Notes under the pieces: generated by a model | Database searches by the model: none | Told to the model about the DNA's origin: nothing | Seen by the model: the letters and a program-made list of their open reading frames with translations, nothing else | Part shown: positions 15,309-25,089 of the stretch, in pieces | Position numbering within the stretch: the first letter of the stretch is position 1 | Layout of the letters: every line of letters starts with the position of its first letter | Translations under genes and position numbers: made by a program | Assembly (NCBI GenBank): GCA_021768185.1 | Contig: JAETNP010000011.1 | Span: 124,001-188,000 of the forward strand | DNA length: 64,000 bases | Reading direction: 5' to 3' | DNA from: Oscillospiraceae bacterium | GTDB lineage: Bacteria > Bacillota > Clostridia > Oscillospirales > Oscillospiraceae

Positions 15309-15647
15309 TCATTCCCACGTTTCCCACACCTCCGGGCAGTAGCCCACGGTGACCTGTTTCCCGTTTCGGACAATGGGTGTGAGGAAGAGCTGGGGGTTCT
15401 CAAAGAGCTTGTCCTCTGCCGCGTCGGGGGTGATATACGCCATGTATAAGTCCTGGTAGGCTTTGCACTTTGTATTCACCAGCTGCTGGTAGGTCAGTTT
15501 CTGACGGATGGAGCGGTACTCCCCCAGGGAGAAGCCTTTTTTCGGCAGGTCGATGTACTGGTACTTGATGCGCCGCTCCTTGAACCAGCGCTCCGCTTTT
15601 TTTGTGTCGAAGCACTTGGAGGAGCCGAAGATCTGGATATTCATCAT
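15309..15647 (-). CDS. ArsC/Spx-family thioredoxin-fold protein
   Basis: A 112-residue arsenate-reductase-like protein: IQIFGSSKCFDTKKAERWF, then RRIKYQYIDL and a late LTPIVRNGKQVTVGY with the cis-Pro. One N-terminal Cys (SSKC-F) is present, not a CxxC. Family members are thiol oxidoreductases or Spx-type RNA-polymerase regulators; the short length and lack of CxxC leave the role open. Two adjacent ATGs (15647 and 15644) follow AAAGGAG. Convergent with the acetyltransferase gene (7-bp gap) and divergent from the GNAT gene. Confidence 0.85.
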   Translation of the reverse strand: MMNIQIFGSSKCFDTKKAERWFKERRIKYQYIDLPKKGFSLGEYRSIRQKLTYQQLVNTKCKAYQDLYMAYITPDAAEDKLFENPQLFLTPIVRNGKQVTVGYCPEVWETWE

Positions 15648-15685
15648 AAAACTCCTTTGCTGATAAGAAATGGAGGGAATTCCCT

Positions 15686-16141
15686 TTGGAATATGAAATC
15701 GTGCGGCTCCGGGAGCGCCCGGAGCTGAAGGAGGAGGCCGCCGCGTGGTTCCATGGGAAATGGGGCGTTCCTCTGGAGGCCTACCGGGAGAGCATGGAAG
15801 AATGCCTTGCGGGCGGAAGCCCGGTGCCCCAGTGGTATATGGCTATGGCGGAGGGGCGGATCATCGGCGGGCTGGGCGTAATTGAAAATGATTTTCACGA
15901 CCGGAGGGATTTGACGCCCAATGTGTGCGCCGTCTATGTGGAGGAGGAGTTCCGCTGCCGGGGCATTGCGGGGCAGCTGCTGGAGGAGGTCTGCCGGGAT
16001 ATGGAGAGATTGGGTGTTTCCACGCTCTATCTGCTGACCGATCATACGGCTTTTTATGAGCGGTATGGTTGGGAGTTTTTCTGCATGGCCCAGGGGGAGG
16101 GGGAAAGCGAGCCCAGCAGGATGTATCGGCACAGCTTTTAA
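15686..16141 (+). CDS. GNAT family N-acetyltransferase
   Basis: A 151-residue GCN5-related acetyltransferase. Motif A is clear as CAVYVEEEFRCRGIAGQLLE (acetyl-CoA-binding R/Q-x-x-G-x-G/A), followed by LYLLTDHTAFYERYGWEFF (motif B). Substrate unknown. The TTG start has GGAGGG about 9 nt upstream. Repeat element copy C begins within a few bases of its stop. Confidence 0.88.
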   Translation: MEYEIVRLRERPELKEEAAAWFHGKWGVPLEAYRESMEECLAGGSPVPQWYMAMAEGRIIGGLGVIENDFHDRRDLTPNVCAVYVEEEFRCRGIAGQLLEEVCRDMERLGVSTLYLLTDHTAFYERYGWEFFCMAQGEGESEPSRMYRHSF

Positions 16142-16144
16142 TCT

Positions 16145-16751
16145 GCGGCCCTGCGGGCCGCGTCCGCTTCCCTTCTATCAGATAGATTCGCCCTGCCGGG
16201 CGGGGACGTCATTTGCGCCGATGGCGCAAACGACCGTCCCGGCGGCCTGCCGGCCGCCCAGGGGCTTACTTTTCCCGCGCGGGAAAAGTAACAAAAGAGC
16301 GCTCAAGGAACTACGTTCCTTGAGAATCCTCCTTCATTACGGGGGAATTTATTTGCACAACCTGGTTCTCCATTCTCCCGTCAGCTCGCATCAGAACCCG
16401 CCGGACTTCTGCGTCTACCCACGGATTCTAACGGTAGATTTCGCTGCGGCGCCGCTGCTATAACCAGTGCTCGTCCATTGCCAGGAGTGCGGTGCAACGG
16501 AGATTGCCCTCCAAAACGCACCCCGGGGAGTTAGCCCCGCCAGACGGTAGGGGCCACCGATGACCACGCTGAAATAGACGCAGAAGGGGAACGAAGCGGA
16601 CAGCAATAAGTTTAGACCAAACCGACTGTGCCTCGGGCGCAAAACTAATCAAAACATGAGGGATTCTTAAACCGCCAGGTTTAAGTGACTTTTTGGGTAC
16701 TTTTTGTTCACACAAAAAGTACCCGAGGAGTCCGGGGGCGAGAAGCCCCCA
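16145..16751 (-). repeat. Intergenic hairpin-rich repeat element, copy C
   Basis: Left end GCGGCCCTGCGGGCCGC, then TTTTCCC-GCGC-GGGAAAA (16269-16290), CTCAAGGAAC/GTTCCTTGAG (16305-16325), GCGGCGCCGC (near 16446), core CCGGGGAGTTAGCCCCGCC (near 16524), TTAAACC/GGTTTAA (near 16670) and TTTTTGT-TCACAC-AAAAA (16701-16720). Orientation is opposite to copies A, B and E. The right end stops abruptly at GCCCCC (16750), where sirtuin coding sequence begins. Confidence 0.85.
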
Positions 16752-17420
16752 AGTGAAAATATCGTCTTCTTCGGCGGAGCTGGAGTGAGCACCGAGAGCG
16801 GCATCCCCGATTTCCGCAGCACGGACGGCCTCTACAACCAGGAGTACGACTACCCCCCGGAGACGATCCTGAGCCACAGCTTCTACGAGGCGAACCCAGA
16901 GGAGTTTTTCCGCTTCTACCGCAACAAAATGCTCTACCTGGACGCCCAGCCCAACGCCGCCCACAAAAAACTTGCAGAGTGGGAATCTCAGGGAAAATTA
17001 AAAGCTGTTATTACCCAGAACATCGACGGCCTCCACCAGAAGGCGGGAAACAAAAATGTCCTGGAGCTCCACGGCAGCGTCCTGCGCAACTACTGCGCCA
17101 AGTGCGGTACGTTCCATGGGGTGGAGGACATCGTAAACAGTACCGGCGTCCCCCGGTGCCGGTGCGGCGGCATCATCAAGCCGGACGTGGTCCTCTACGA
17201 GGAGGGCCTCAGCGAGGACGTGCTGGCGAAGTCCGTCTCCGCCATCCGGCAGGCGGATGTGCTCATCATCGGGGGCACCTCCCTGACGGTATATCCGGCG
17301 GCGGGACTGGTGCGGTACTACCGGGGAGACAAGCTGGTGGTCATCAACAAGACCGCCCTGGGGACCGGAGCTGATCTCACCATTACGGAGCCCATCGGAG
17401 AGGTCATGGCCCAGCTCTGA
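16704..17420 (+). CDS. NAD-dependent protein deacylase (sirtuin), 5' end replaced by a repeat element
   Basis: Residues from 16752 onward are a good SIR2 domain: NIVFFGGAGVSTESGIPDFR, ITQNIDGLH, catalytic His in LELHGS, zinc cysteines in CAKCG and CRCGG, and GGTSLTVYPA. It would remove acyl groups from lysines using NAD. The normal first helix (roughly 13-20 residues) and any native start are missing; codons 16704-16751 are the right end of repeat copy C. The only in-frame start is a TTG at 16704 in the repeat with no ribosome-binding site. It may be poorly expressed or a pseudogene. The rest of the gene shows no frameshift. Confidence 0.75.
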   Translation: MFTQKVPEESGGEKPPSENIVFFGGAGVSTESGIPDFRSTDGLYNQEYDYPPETILSHSFYEANPEEFFRFYRNKMLYLDAQPNAAHKKLAEWESQGKLKAVITQNIDGLHQKAGNKNVLELHGSVLRNYCAKCGTFHGVEDIVNSTGVPRCRCGGIIKPDVVLYEEGLSEDVLAKSVSAIRQADVLIIGGTSLTVYPAAGLVRYYRGDKLVVINKTALGTGADLTITEPIGEVMAQL

Positions 17421-17453
17421 TTATCATACCACAAAAAGACGGAATAGGGAAGT

Positions 17454-18836
17454 ATGGAAAAAACACGACGTCTGGGCAGGGATGATTTCTACAGCCAGAT
17501 CTTCAAGCTGGTCCTGCCTATCATTATTCAGAATCTGCTGAGCGCCGCCGTCAGCTCCGCCGACGTGGTGATGCTCAACTATGTGGGCCAGTCCTCCATT
17601 TCTGCGGTATCCCTGGCCGCCCAGTACGCCAGCGTACTGTTCATGGTCTTCTACGGCCTGGGCACCGGCGTCACCATCCTCTGCGCCCAGTACTACGGCA
17701 AGGGGGACATGCGGGCCATCCAGGCGGTGGAGGGCATCGCTATGCGCTTCTCCATCCCCATCGCGGCGGCCTTCTCGGCGGCGGCGCTGCTGATACCGGA
17801 TAAGATGATGCTGCTGTTCACCAACGACGCGGAACTCATCTCCATCGGCGCGTCCTACCTCCGGTGCATGAGCGGGGCGTACCTCTGCTGGGGCGTGGTG
17901 GAGGTCTATCTGGCGGTGCTGCGGAGCGTCAACCGGGTGGTCGTCAGCACTGCGATGAATGTGTTGGCTTTTACGCTGAACATCATCCTCAACGCGGTGT
18001 GGATCTTCGGCCTCTTCGGCGCGCCCAGGCTGGGCGCAATGGGGGTGGCCCTGGCGACCAGCCTGTCCCGGCTTATCGAACTGGCGGCCTGTGTCGTGGT
18101 GTCCATGCGCAGCAAGGACGTCCACCTGAACCTCCGGTATATCTTTGTGCGCAATAAGCTGCTGTTTTCCGATTTTGTGCGCCTGTCCCTCCCCGCCCTG
18201 GGGAACGACGTCAGCTGGAGCGTGGCTTTTTCCATGTACTCGGTCATTATCGGCCATCTGGGCACCGACGCGGTGGCGGCCAACTCCTTCGTGGTGGTGG
18301 TGCGCAACTTCGGCACCATCCTCTGCTTCGGCATGGCCAGCGCCGGGGGCATCCTCCTGGGGAACATCATCGGAGAGAACAAGCTGGAGGAGGCCCGGGA
18401 GGGGGCCAAAAAGCTGATGAAGCTGACGGTCATTACCGGGGCCATCGGCGGCGTGATCGTCCTGGCGGCCATGCCCCTGGTGATGGCCTACGCCAGGGAG
18501 TCCCTGTCGGAACAAGCCATGTACTACCTGCGCAATATGCTGCTCATCAACACCTACTACGTCATGGGCGCGGCGGTGAACACCACGCTCATCGCCGGCG
18601 TGTTCCGGGCCGGGGGAGACAGCCGGTTCGGGTTTGTCTGCGATACCATTGATATGTGGTGCTACGCCGTGCCCCTGGGGTTCATTGCCGCCTTTGCGCT
18701 GAAGCTGCCGGTGATGTGGGTGTACTTCCTGCTGTGTACCGACGAGTTCGTCAAGTGGCCCTGGGTCATCGGACACTACCGCAAGGGGACCTGGCTGCGG
18801 AACATTACCCGGGAGGACTTGTTTACGGAGGAGTAA
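17454..18836 (+). CDS. MATE-family efflux transporter
   Basis: A 460-residue polytopic protein with twelve hydrophobic segments and two-fold internal symmetry typical of MATE proteins: LVLPIIIQNLLSAAVSSADV at the start, GLGTGVTILCAQYYGKGD in TM2/3, and LSLPALGNDVSWSVAFSMYS opening the second half. It exports drugs or metabolites using an ion gradient; substrate unknown. It begins 33 bp after the sirtuin and 12 bp before the next gene. Confidence 0.93.
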   Translation: MEKTRRLGRDDFYSQIFKLVLPIIIQNLLSAAVSSADVVMLNYVGQSSISAVSLAAQYASVLFMVFYGLGTGVTILCAQYYGKGDMRAIQAVEGIAMRFSIPIAAAFSAAALLIPDKMMLLFTNDAELISIGASYLRCMSGAYLCWGVVEVYLAVLRSVNRVVVSTAMNVLAFTLNIILNAVWIFGLFGAPRLGAMGVALATSLSRLIELAACVVVSMRSKDVHLNLRYIFVRNKLLFSDFVRLSLPALGNDVSWSVAFSMYSVIIGHLGTDAVAANSFVVVVRNFGTILCFGMASAGGILLGNIIGENKLEEAREGAKKLMKLTVITGAIGGVIVLAAMPLVMAYARESLSEQAMYYLRNMLLINTYYVMGAAVNTTLIAGVFRAGGDSRFGFVCDTIDMWCYAVPLGFIAAFALKLPVMWVYFLLCTDEFVKWPWVIGHYRKGTWLRNITREDLFTEE

Positions 18837-18848
18837 AGGAGAGACGAT

Positions 18849-20135
18849 ATGGAAAAGACCGATTCCCGCTACCGCCACTTTGTGCAGATTCTCCGGGAGG
18901 AGCTGGTCCCCGCCATGGGCTGCACGGAGCCCATCGCCATCGCCTACGGCGCGGCCAAGGCCCGGGAGGTCCTGGGGCGGCTGCCGGAGCGGATGCTGGT
19001 GGAGGCCAGCGGCAACATCATCAAAAATGTCAAGAGCGTGGTGGTCCCCAACACCGGCGGGCTCAAGGGCATCGCCGCCGCTGCCGCGGCGGGCGCGGTG
19101 GCAGGGGACCCGGGGAAGATCCTGGAGGTCATCTCCTCTGTCACCGGCGGGCAGAAGGCGGAGATCCGGGACTACCTGGACAGCCATGAGATCAAGGTGG
19201 AGCCCGCGCCGGGGGAGGTCATCTTCGATGTGATTTTGACGCTGTGGGCGGGGGAGGACAGCGTGCGGCTGCGCATTGCGGACTACCACACCAACATCGT
19301 GCTCATTGAGAAAAACGGGGAGACGCTGCTGAAGTGCGGCGCGGTGACCCCCGCCGGGGAGGCCGCCAGCGGCCTCACGGACCGGAGCGTCCTGTCGGTG
19401 GACGCCATTGTGGACTTTGCGGACACCGTGGACCTGGAGGACGTGCGCGCACCGGTGGAGCGGCAGCTGGACTACAACTGCGCCATCGCCCGGGAGGGCA
19501 TGGCCCGGGACTGGGGGGCCAACATCGGCAAGGTCCTCCGGGAGTACTACGGCGAGGACGTGAAGGTCCGGGCTCGGTACATGGCCGCCGCCGGGTCCGA
19601 TGCCCGGATGAGCGGGTGCGAGATGCCCGTTATCATCGTCTCCGGCAGCGGCAACCAGGGGATTACCGCCTCCGTCCCCGTGGCGGTGTACGCCCAGGAG
19701 CTGGGGGTGAGCCATGAGAAGCTCCTCCGGGCGGTGGTCCTCAGCGACCTGCTGACCATCCACATGAAGACCGGCATCGGGCGGCTGAGCGCCTACTGCG
19801 GCGCGGTCAGCGCCGGTTGCGCCGCCGGAGCTGCCATTGCCTATCTCCACGGCGGAGGCCGCCGGGAGGTGGCCCACACGCTGGTCAACGCTTTAGCAAC
19901 CATCTCCGGCATGATCTGCGACGGGGCCAAGCCCTCCTGCGCCGCCAAGATCGCCGCCGCCGTGGACGCGGGCGTCCTGGGATACCACATGTTCCGCAGC
20001 GGCCAGCAGTTCCGGGGCGGCGAGGGCATCGTCACCAAGGGGGTGGAGGCGACCATCGCCAACATCGGCCGCCTGGGCCGTCTGGGGATGCGGGAGACGG
20101 ACCGGGAGATCATCCGCATTATGACCGGGGCCTGA
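18849..20135 (+). CDS. UPF0597/CyuA-type L-cysteine desulfidase family protein
   Basis: A 428-residue protein of the serine-dehydratase-alpha-like UPF0597 family. The hallmark MGCTEPIAIAYGAAKARE is at the N-terminus, with further conserved SGSGNQGITASVPVAVYA, SAYCGAVSAGCAAGAAIAY and GMICDGAKPSCAAKIA, whose cysteines probably hold an Fe-S cluster. E. coli CyuA (YhaM) and archaeal homologues break down L-cysteine to pyruvate, ammonia and sulfide. AGGAGAG precedes the ATG. It probably shares a transcript with the MATE gene. Confidence 0.9.
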   Translation: MEKTDSRYRHFVQILREELVPAMGCTEPIAIAYGAAKAREVLGRLPERMLVEASGNIIKNVKSVVVPNTGGLKGIAAAAAAGAVAGDPGKILEVISSVTGGQKAEIRDYLDSHEIKVEPAPGEVIFDVILTLWAGEDSVRLRIADYHTNIVLIEKNGETLLKCGAVTPAGEAASGLTDRSVLSVDAIVDFADTVDLEDVRAPVERQLDYNCAIAREGMARDWGANIGKVLREYYGEDVKVRARYMAAAGSDARMSGCEMPVIIVSGSGNQGITASVPVAVYAQELGVSHEKLLRAVVLSDLLTIHMKTGIGRLSAYCGAVSAGCAAGAAIAYLHGGGRREVAHTLVNALATISGMICDGAKPSCAAKIAAAVDAGVLGYHMFRSGQQFRGGEGIVTKGVEATIANIGRLGRLGMRETDREIIRIMTGA

Positions 20136-20178
20136 CCCGGGGACCTTTTTATCCATACAGAAAGCGAGGAAATCAACA

Positions 20179-23100
20179 ATGGACAAACACGGGAAATCCT
20201 TCCGGCTGCGCTCAGCCCTGCTGGCCGCGGCCATGTTTCTTTCCCTGCTGGCTCCAATGGCTACCGCCGCTCAGGGGGCGGAGGCCGCCGTCACCGGCAG
20301 CATCTCCGCCACCGTGCGGCTGGACTATGACCAGACCCTGGCGGAGCTCCGGCGGCGTGAGGTCCGGGCGGAGCTGTGGCAGGGCGGGACCTATCTGGGC
20401 GCCGCCGGCCTGACGGAGGCCGGGACCCAGACCCTCTCCGGCTATCCCGCCACGGTGTCCCACCGGGACGCCGCCGGGGAAGTCCTCTACGGGGAGACGC
20501 CCGGCTGTCTGGACCTCCGGGTGGACGGCCTGCCCCAGGGGAGCTACACCCTGCGCCTCTCCGGCCGGGGGTATGTCACCTGTGAGCAGACGGTGGTCAT
20601 GGACGAGTGCGCCCGCCACGTCGTCGTGGGCACCGGCGACGCCGCCTTCGCCCTGGGCGACTTCGACGGGAACGGCGCTGTGGACGCCTGGGACCGGGAG
20701 CTGCTGGCCGGGGCCCTGGGCTCCGGGGACAGCCGGGAGCTGGAGCGCTTCGATCTCAACGGGGACGGGGCGGTTGATATTATAGATCTGGCCTATGTCA
20801 ACCGGCAGATCGGGGCCGGAGGCACGGCCCAGGTGCTGGAGACCGCCATACTGGCCCCGCCGGTGGATCTGCCCGCCCTGGCCTCGGAGATGGCGGCGGC
20901 GGGCGTGATCCCGCTCTCCGGCGACCCGGTGGATCTGTTCCGCCCCGGCGGCGGGACCGTGGCCTTCCAGGCCAACGAGGCGGGTCAGATCGTCCTGCCC
21001 ATCCCCTTCCGGCAGCCGGTGGAGATGGAGCAGGTTCAGATCACCAGCGCGGACGCCGCCCCCATCCTGGCGGGCACGGTGGAGGTGGAGGACCAGTACG
21101 GGGAGCGCACCCTCCACGCCTTTGACAGCGCCCTCTCCGGCGGGACCCAGACCCTCAGTGTGCGGGAAGCGGACGGCGGCGTCATCACCATCGATCTGGG
21201 AAGCCGGGTGGCGGTAAAGAAGATCACCATCACCGTCACCAGGACGGCGGAGGGCTATGCCGCCGTGGAGTCCATCCAATTCCTCAAGGAGATGGTCCCC
21301 CTGGACCCCGAGGCGGCGGAGGCCCGTGTAACGGGCCTGAGCGCCCGGGCGGGCAGCGAACAGGTGAGCCTCACCTGGAACCGGATGCCCAATGTCACCG
21401 GCTACCGGGTGGACTGGCAGGCCCTGTCCGACCCGAGGCAGAACGGCTCCCTCTATGTGGAGGTCAACCGGGCGGAGATCACCGGGCTGGAAAACCTGAC
21501 GGCCTATCAGTTCACCGTCACGGCGGTCAACGGCTCCTGGAGCGGCAAGCCCTCCCAGCCCGTCACCGCCACGCCTCAGCCGGCCTCCGCGCCCAGCGCG
21601 CCGGACATGGTCAGCGTCACCGCCCTGGACGGGGCCCTGCAGGTGGGCTGGAAGGCCGCCGAGGGCGCGACATATTATGAGCTCTACTACACCGACCGGG
21701 CGGACGCGCCTCTGAGCGCCTACATCCCCCAGGGCGGTACCCTCACCGCCACGGGGACCACCCTCACGGGGCTCACCAACGGCGTGACTTACTATCTCTA
21801 CATCGTGGCCGGAAACGAAATGGGGCGCAGCGGCCCCTCCCGCATCGCCGCGGGCACGCCCCAGGCCGTGGTCTATGAGCGGCCCGCCGGGATTCCCGAA
21901 CTGGGCGTGCTGGACTGGCGGGATATCGCCTCCATCCGGCTGGCGGACCCGGGCAACGTAGACAGCTCGGCCTATGCCGGCGGCGCGCCCTTTACTCCCG
22001 GCAACATGGCGGACGGGGACTACCGCACCCACTGGACGGTCCAGAACTGGTGGCGCAACGAGCACGTGATCGTCACCTTCCGGGAGCCCCAGGACATCCA
22101 GGCCGCTATCTGGGTGCCCCGGCTGGATGGAACCTACGCCTCCAACCTGCGCACCTACAGCGTACAGGTCTGGTATGAGAATGAGGAGCTCAGCGGCCCC
22201 GGCCATCTGGTGACGCCGGGCACGGACCACAACAACATGAGCCAGGCGGACGTGGACTCCTGGCCCGGCGTCCGGGGGAATCCCGCCGTGACCAAGTTCG
22301 CCGTCATGCCCTTCACCCCACAGAAGCGGGTGGTTCAGGTCAGCGTGGCCGCAGAGCAGCGGGGATATACCAAGCTCAGCCTCGCGGAGCTGATGTTCCT
22401 GAAGTACGACGAGAACCACCGGCTGCCCGACGAGATCGGGGAGCTCTTCGCCGACGAGCTGCACACCGTCCTGGCCTCCGGCGTCACCCGGGAGCGGATC
22501 GAGCAGCTGCGCAGCCGGCTGAACAGCGATGAGCGGAATTACTACATGAACCTGGACACCATGGCCGACGAGCTGGTCCTGGCCCAGGAGCTTCTGGAGA
22601 GCGGGCGCAGCTCCGGCGTGATCCTGGAGGGCATCGACTCCCGCAGCAGCAGCCGGGACGGCCAGCAGTACGGCCAGGGCGGCAGCAATTTGCAGCCCCT
22701 GGGCGCAGCCGCAGGAGCCGGGCAGGAGATCGTTATTTACGCCTCCGGCATTCCCGCCGGGGAGAAGGTGGAGGTCTGCGCCACCCAGTTCAACGCCGAG
22801 GCATCGGCCTGGCAGGCCGACCTGGGGACGCTGGTCAACGGACGGAACATCCTCACCGTTCCCCGCATCGGCAGCCAGAACACCCCCCGGGGCGGCAGCC
22901 TGTATGTTACCTACAGCGGGACCAGCCCTGACGGCATCAAGCTCCACATCCGCCGGGCTGCGGACATCCCGGTGCTGGAGCTGTCCGGCTGGGAGGCCAT
23001 GGACGGCGCGGCGCGGTCCCGGACCATCAACGCCTATCTGACGGAGCTGGACAATTATCTGAGCGTCAATAAGGTGGGCTCTTCCCAGACGGACTGGCGC

Positions 23101-25089
23101 AACGTGACGGAGATCTCCACGCCGTCGGTGCTGCTGAGCCTGCCCGCGGGCGCGGTGCAGGCCGGACTGAGCCGGGTCTCCGACCGGGCTGCCCAGCTGG
23201 AAAACTCTGTGCTGGCCTGGGAGGACGTCATGTCCATCTGCCGCACCGTCCAGGGCATCGGGGGGACCATGGAGTCCCGGCAGAACATCCGGTGTATGCA
23301 GATGTTCTCCGGCGCGTTCATGTACGCCGCCGGAAGCCACATCGGCATCGGCTACGGCTCCTGCGCCGGCATGGTTGGGGGCGCTCCCCTGAACCAGCTG
23401 CCTGACGGTGCAACAGGCAACAGCCTCTTCGGCTGGGGCATCGCCCATGAGATCGGGCACAACATGGACAAGCTGGGCAGGGCGGAGATCACCAACAACA
23501 TCTACGCCTTGGCCGTCCAGACCAGCGACGGGAGACAGAACACCCTCCCCTCCCGGCTGGAGGCCAGCGGAAAGTATGCCGCCATCTTCAACAAGACCGC
23601 CCAGGGCCGCGCCGGCGCCTCCGGGGACGTGTTCGTCCAGCTGGGCATGTACTGGCAGCTCCATCTGGCCTATGACGATGGGGCCCGGCCCCTGGACTTC
23701 TACACCCGGTTCTTTACCGCGTGGAAGAGCGGGCAGTACTTCAACGGCGCTTCCTCCTACGACGACCGGGTGGCCCTGACCGCTTCCGCTGTCGCGGGCC
23801 GGAATCTGACCGGGTTCTTCACCCGCTGGGGCATGACCCTCAGCCCGGAGACCAAGGAGAAGCTGGGGACCTATCCCGCCGAGACCAGGGCGGTCTGGTA
23901 TCTCAATGACCAGAGCCGCAGGGACCGGCTGAACGGCGTCCCCGCCGGCGCGGGCGCCGTCAGCGCCCAGGCGGAAAAGATCGGGGACAGCCAGTTCAAG
24001 CTGACCTTCTCCACGGCGCTGGCCTCCGGCAAGGTCCAGGGCTATGAGATCCGCCGCAATAACGAGGCCATTGCCTTTACCACGGATACCACCTTCACGG
24101 ACGCCATCGGCTCCGGCAACAACCGCTCCTATGTCTACACCGTCACCGCCTACGACACCCTGGGCAATCAGATCGGCTCCGCCTCCACCCAGGAGTTCCG
24201 GGTCTCCTACGACCTGCTGGTGGACGAGACGGAGTACACCATCCGGCGGGAAGCCAACGGCGACGTACAGATCACCTTCCGCAAGCCCACCGCCGTCTCC
24301 GGACTGCGCCTGCCCGCGTCGGTCATGGGCGGCGGCAGCTTCCAGGTGATCGTCACCGAGGAAAACGGGACGCGGACCCGCGTGCGCCAGGGGAGCTTTG
24401 CCGGCGGCAATCAGGCCCCGGAGAACGACCGGTTCGTCAGTTATTTCCAGCTGGCGAACGCTTCGGCGGATGACGCGCGGATCGGCACCTATCAGGCGGT
24501 GGGGGTCACCATCTCCGGCATCCCCGAGAGCATTGCCCTGTCCGACGTGCGGCTCATCAGCTATGTGGGCGACGACATCGCCTTCCTCTCCGGTCCCACC
24601 GTAGGCCGCATGGCCCGGGATTACCGCTACGGCAGCGGCGTGAATGACGTGATCCGGGAGGGGACGCTGGTGATTGCCGGCACCTTCAAGGGCGACCCGG
24701 TTTACAACACCGTCCGCATCGAGGGCGAATTCGCCCCGCCGGATATGGCCGCGGAGACCGGTGAGAACGGAGCGGCGGCAGCCGTCACCCGCTACCTCAA
24801 CGGCTACGCCCTCCTCTTTGCCGACGAGCAGGCGGACGGAATTTATACCAACATCAGCAACGGCATCTTCCTCTTTGTGCCGGACGTACAGGCGGAGAAG
24901 GAGCTCCAGGAGGGCGAGACCTCCTGCGGCGGCGAGAGCGTACTGCCCAGCCGCATCCGGGCGGAGCTGTGGCGCACCGACACCCCGGACAGCGCAGAGG
25001 GCACCCGCCGCACCGCCCAGACCCTGTGGATCAACAGTCCCGGCGGCAGCGAGCTGCCCCTGGTGGTATTGGAAGGAGGCAACTCGTAA
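20179..25089 (+). CDS. Secreted M60-like metallopeptidase with dockerin, Fn3 and discoidin domains
   Basis: A 1636-residue exported protein. In order: signal peptide (about 1-34), a type I dockerin (about 161-211) with two calcium loops DFDGNGAVDAWD and DLNGDGAVDIID, a beta domain, two fibronectin type III domains (about 385-560), an F5/8-type discoidin domain (about 590-735), and a peptidase M60-like region with HEIGH at 1090-1094 followed by Glu 1103 (gluzincin pattern). More beta/Fn3 domains finish the protein. M60 enzymes attack mucin-type glycoproteins. No sorting motif or SLH is present, but the dockerin suggests docking to a cohesin partner. GAGGAA precedes the ATG. Its stop overlaps the ATG of the SLH gene (TAATG). 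Confidence 0.88.
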   Translation: MDKHGKSFRLRSALLAAAMFLSLLAPMATAAQGAEAAVTGSISATVRLDYDQTLAELRRREVRAELWQGGTYLGAAGLTEAGTQTLSGYPATVSHRDAAGEVLYGETPGCLDLRVDGLPQGSYTLRLSGRGYVTCEQTVVMDECARHVVVGTGDAAFALGDFDGNGAVDAWDRELLAGALGSGDSRELERFDLNGDGAVDIIDLAYVNRQIGAGGTAQVLETAILAPPVDLPALASEMAAAGVIPLSGDPVDLFRPGGGTVAFQANEAGQIVLPIPFRQPVEMEQVQITSADAAPILAGTVEVEDQYGERTLHAFDSALSGGTQTLSVREADGGVITIDLGSRVAVKKITITVTRTAEGYAAVESIQFLKEMVPLDPEAAEARVTGLSARAGSEQVSLTWNRMPNVTGYRVDWQALSDPRQNGSLYVEVNRAEITGLENLTAYQFTVTAVNGSWSGKPSQPVTATPQPASAPSAPDMVSVTALDGALQVGWKAAEGATYYELYYTDRADAPLSAYIPQGGTLTATGTTLTGLTNGVTYYLYIVAGNEMGRSGPSRIAAGTPQAVVYERPAGIPELGVLDWRDIASIRLADPGNVDSSAYAGGAPFTPGNMADGDYRTHWTVQNWWRNEHVIVTFREPQDIQAAIWVPRLDGTYASNLRTYSVQVWYENEELSGPGHLVTPGTDHNNMSQADVDSWPGVRGNPAVTKFAVMPFTPQKRVVQVSVAAEQRGYTKLSLAELMFLKYDENHRLPDEIGELFADELHTVLASGVTRERIEQLRSRLNSDERNYYMNLDTMADELVLAQELLESGRSSGVILEGIDSRSSSRDGQQYGQGGSNLQPLGAAAGAGQEIVIYASGIPAGEKVEVCATQFNAEASAWQADLGTLVNGRNILTVPRIGSQNTPRGGSLYVTYSGTSPDGIKLHIRRAADIPVLELSGWEAMDGAARSRTINAYLTELDNYLSVNKVGSSQTDWRNVTEISTPSVLLSLPAGAVQAGLSRVSDRAAQLENSVLAWEDVMSICRTVQGIGGTMESRQNIRCMQMFSGAFMYAAGSHIGIGYGSCAGMVGGAPLNQLPDGATGNSLFGWGIAHEIGHNMDKLGRAEITNNIYALAVQTSDGRQNTLPSRLEASGKYAAIFNKTAQGRAGASGDVFVQLGMYWQLHLAYDDGARPLDFYTRFFTAWKSGQYFNGASSYDDRVALTASAVAGRNLTGFFTRWGMTLSPETKEKLGTYPAETRAVWYLNDQSRRDRLNGVPAGAGAVSAQAEKIGDSQFKLTFSTALASGKVQGYEIRRNNEAIAFTTDTTFTDAIGSGNNRSYVYTVTAYDTLGNQIGSASTQEFRVSYDLLVDETEYTIRREANGDVQITFRKPTAVSGLRLPASVMGGGSFQVIVTEENGTRTRVRQGSFAGGNQAPENDRFVSYFQLANASADDARIGTYQAVGVTISGIPESIALSDVRLISYVGDDIAFLSGPTVGRMARDYRYGSGVNDVIREGTLVIAGTFKGDPVYNTVRIEGEFAPPDMAAETGENGAAAAVTRYLNGYALLFADEQADGIYTNISNGIFLFVPDVQAEKELQEGETSCGGESVLPSRIRAELWRTDTPDSAEGTRRTAQTLWINSPGGSELPLVVLEGGNS

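Noticed and set aside
17424-19877. Long minus-strand frame opposite the MATE and CyuA-like genes
   Set aside because: Antisense shadow; composition typical of GC-driven open frames and no start signal.
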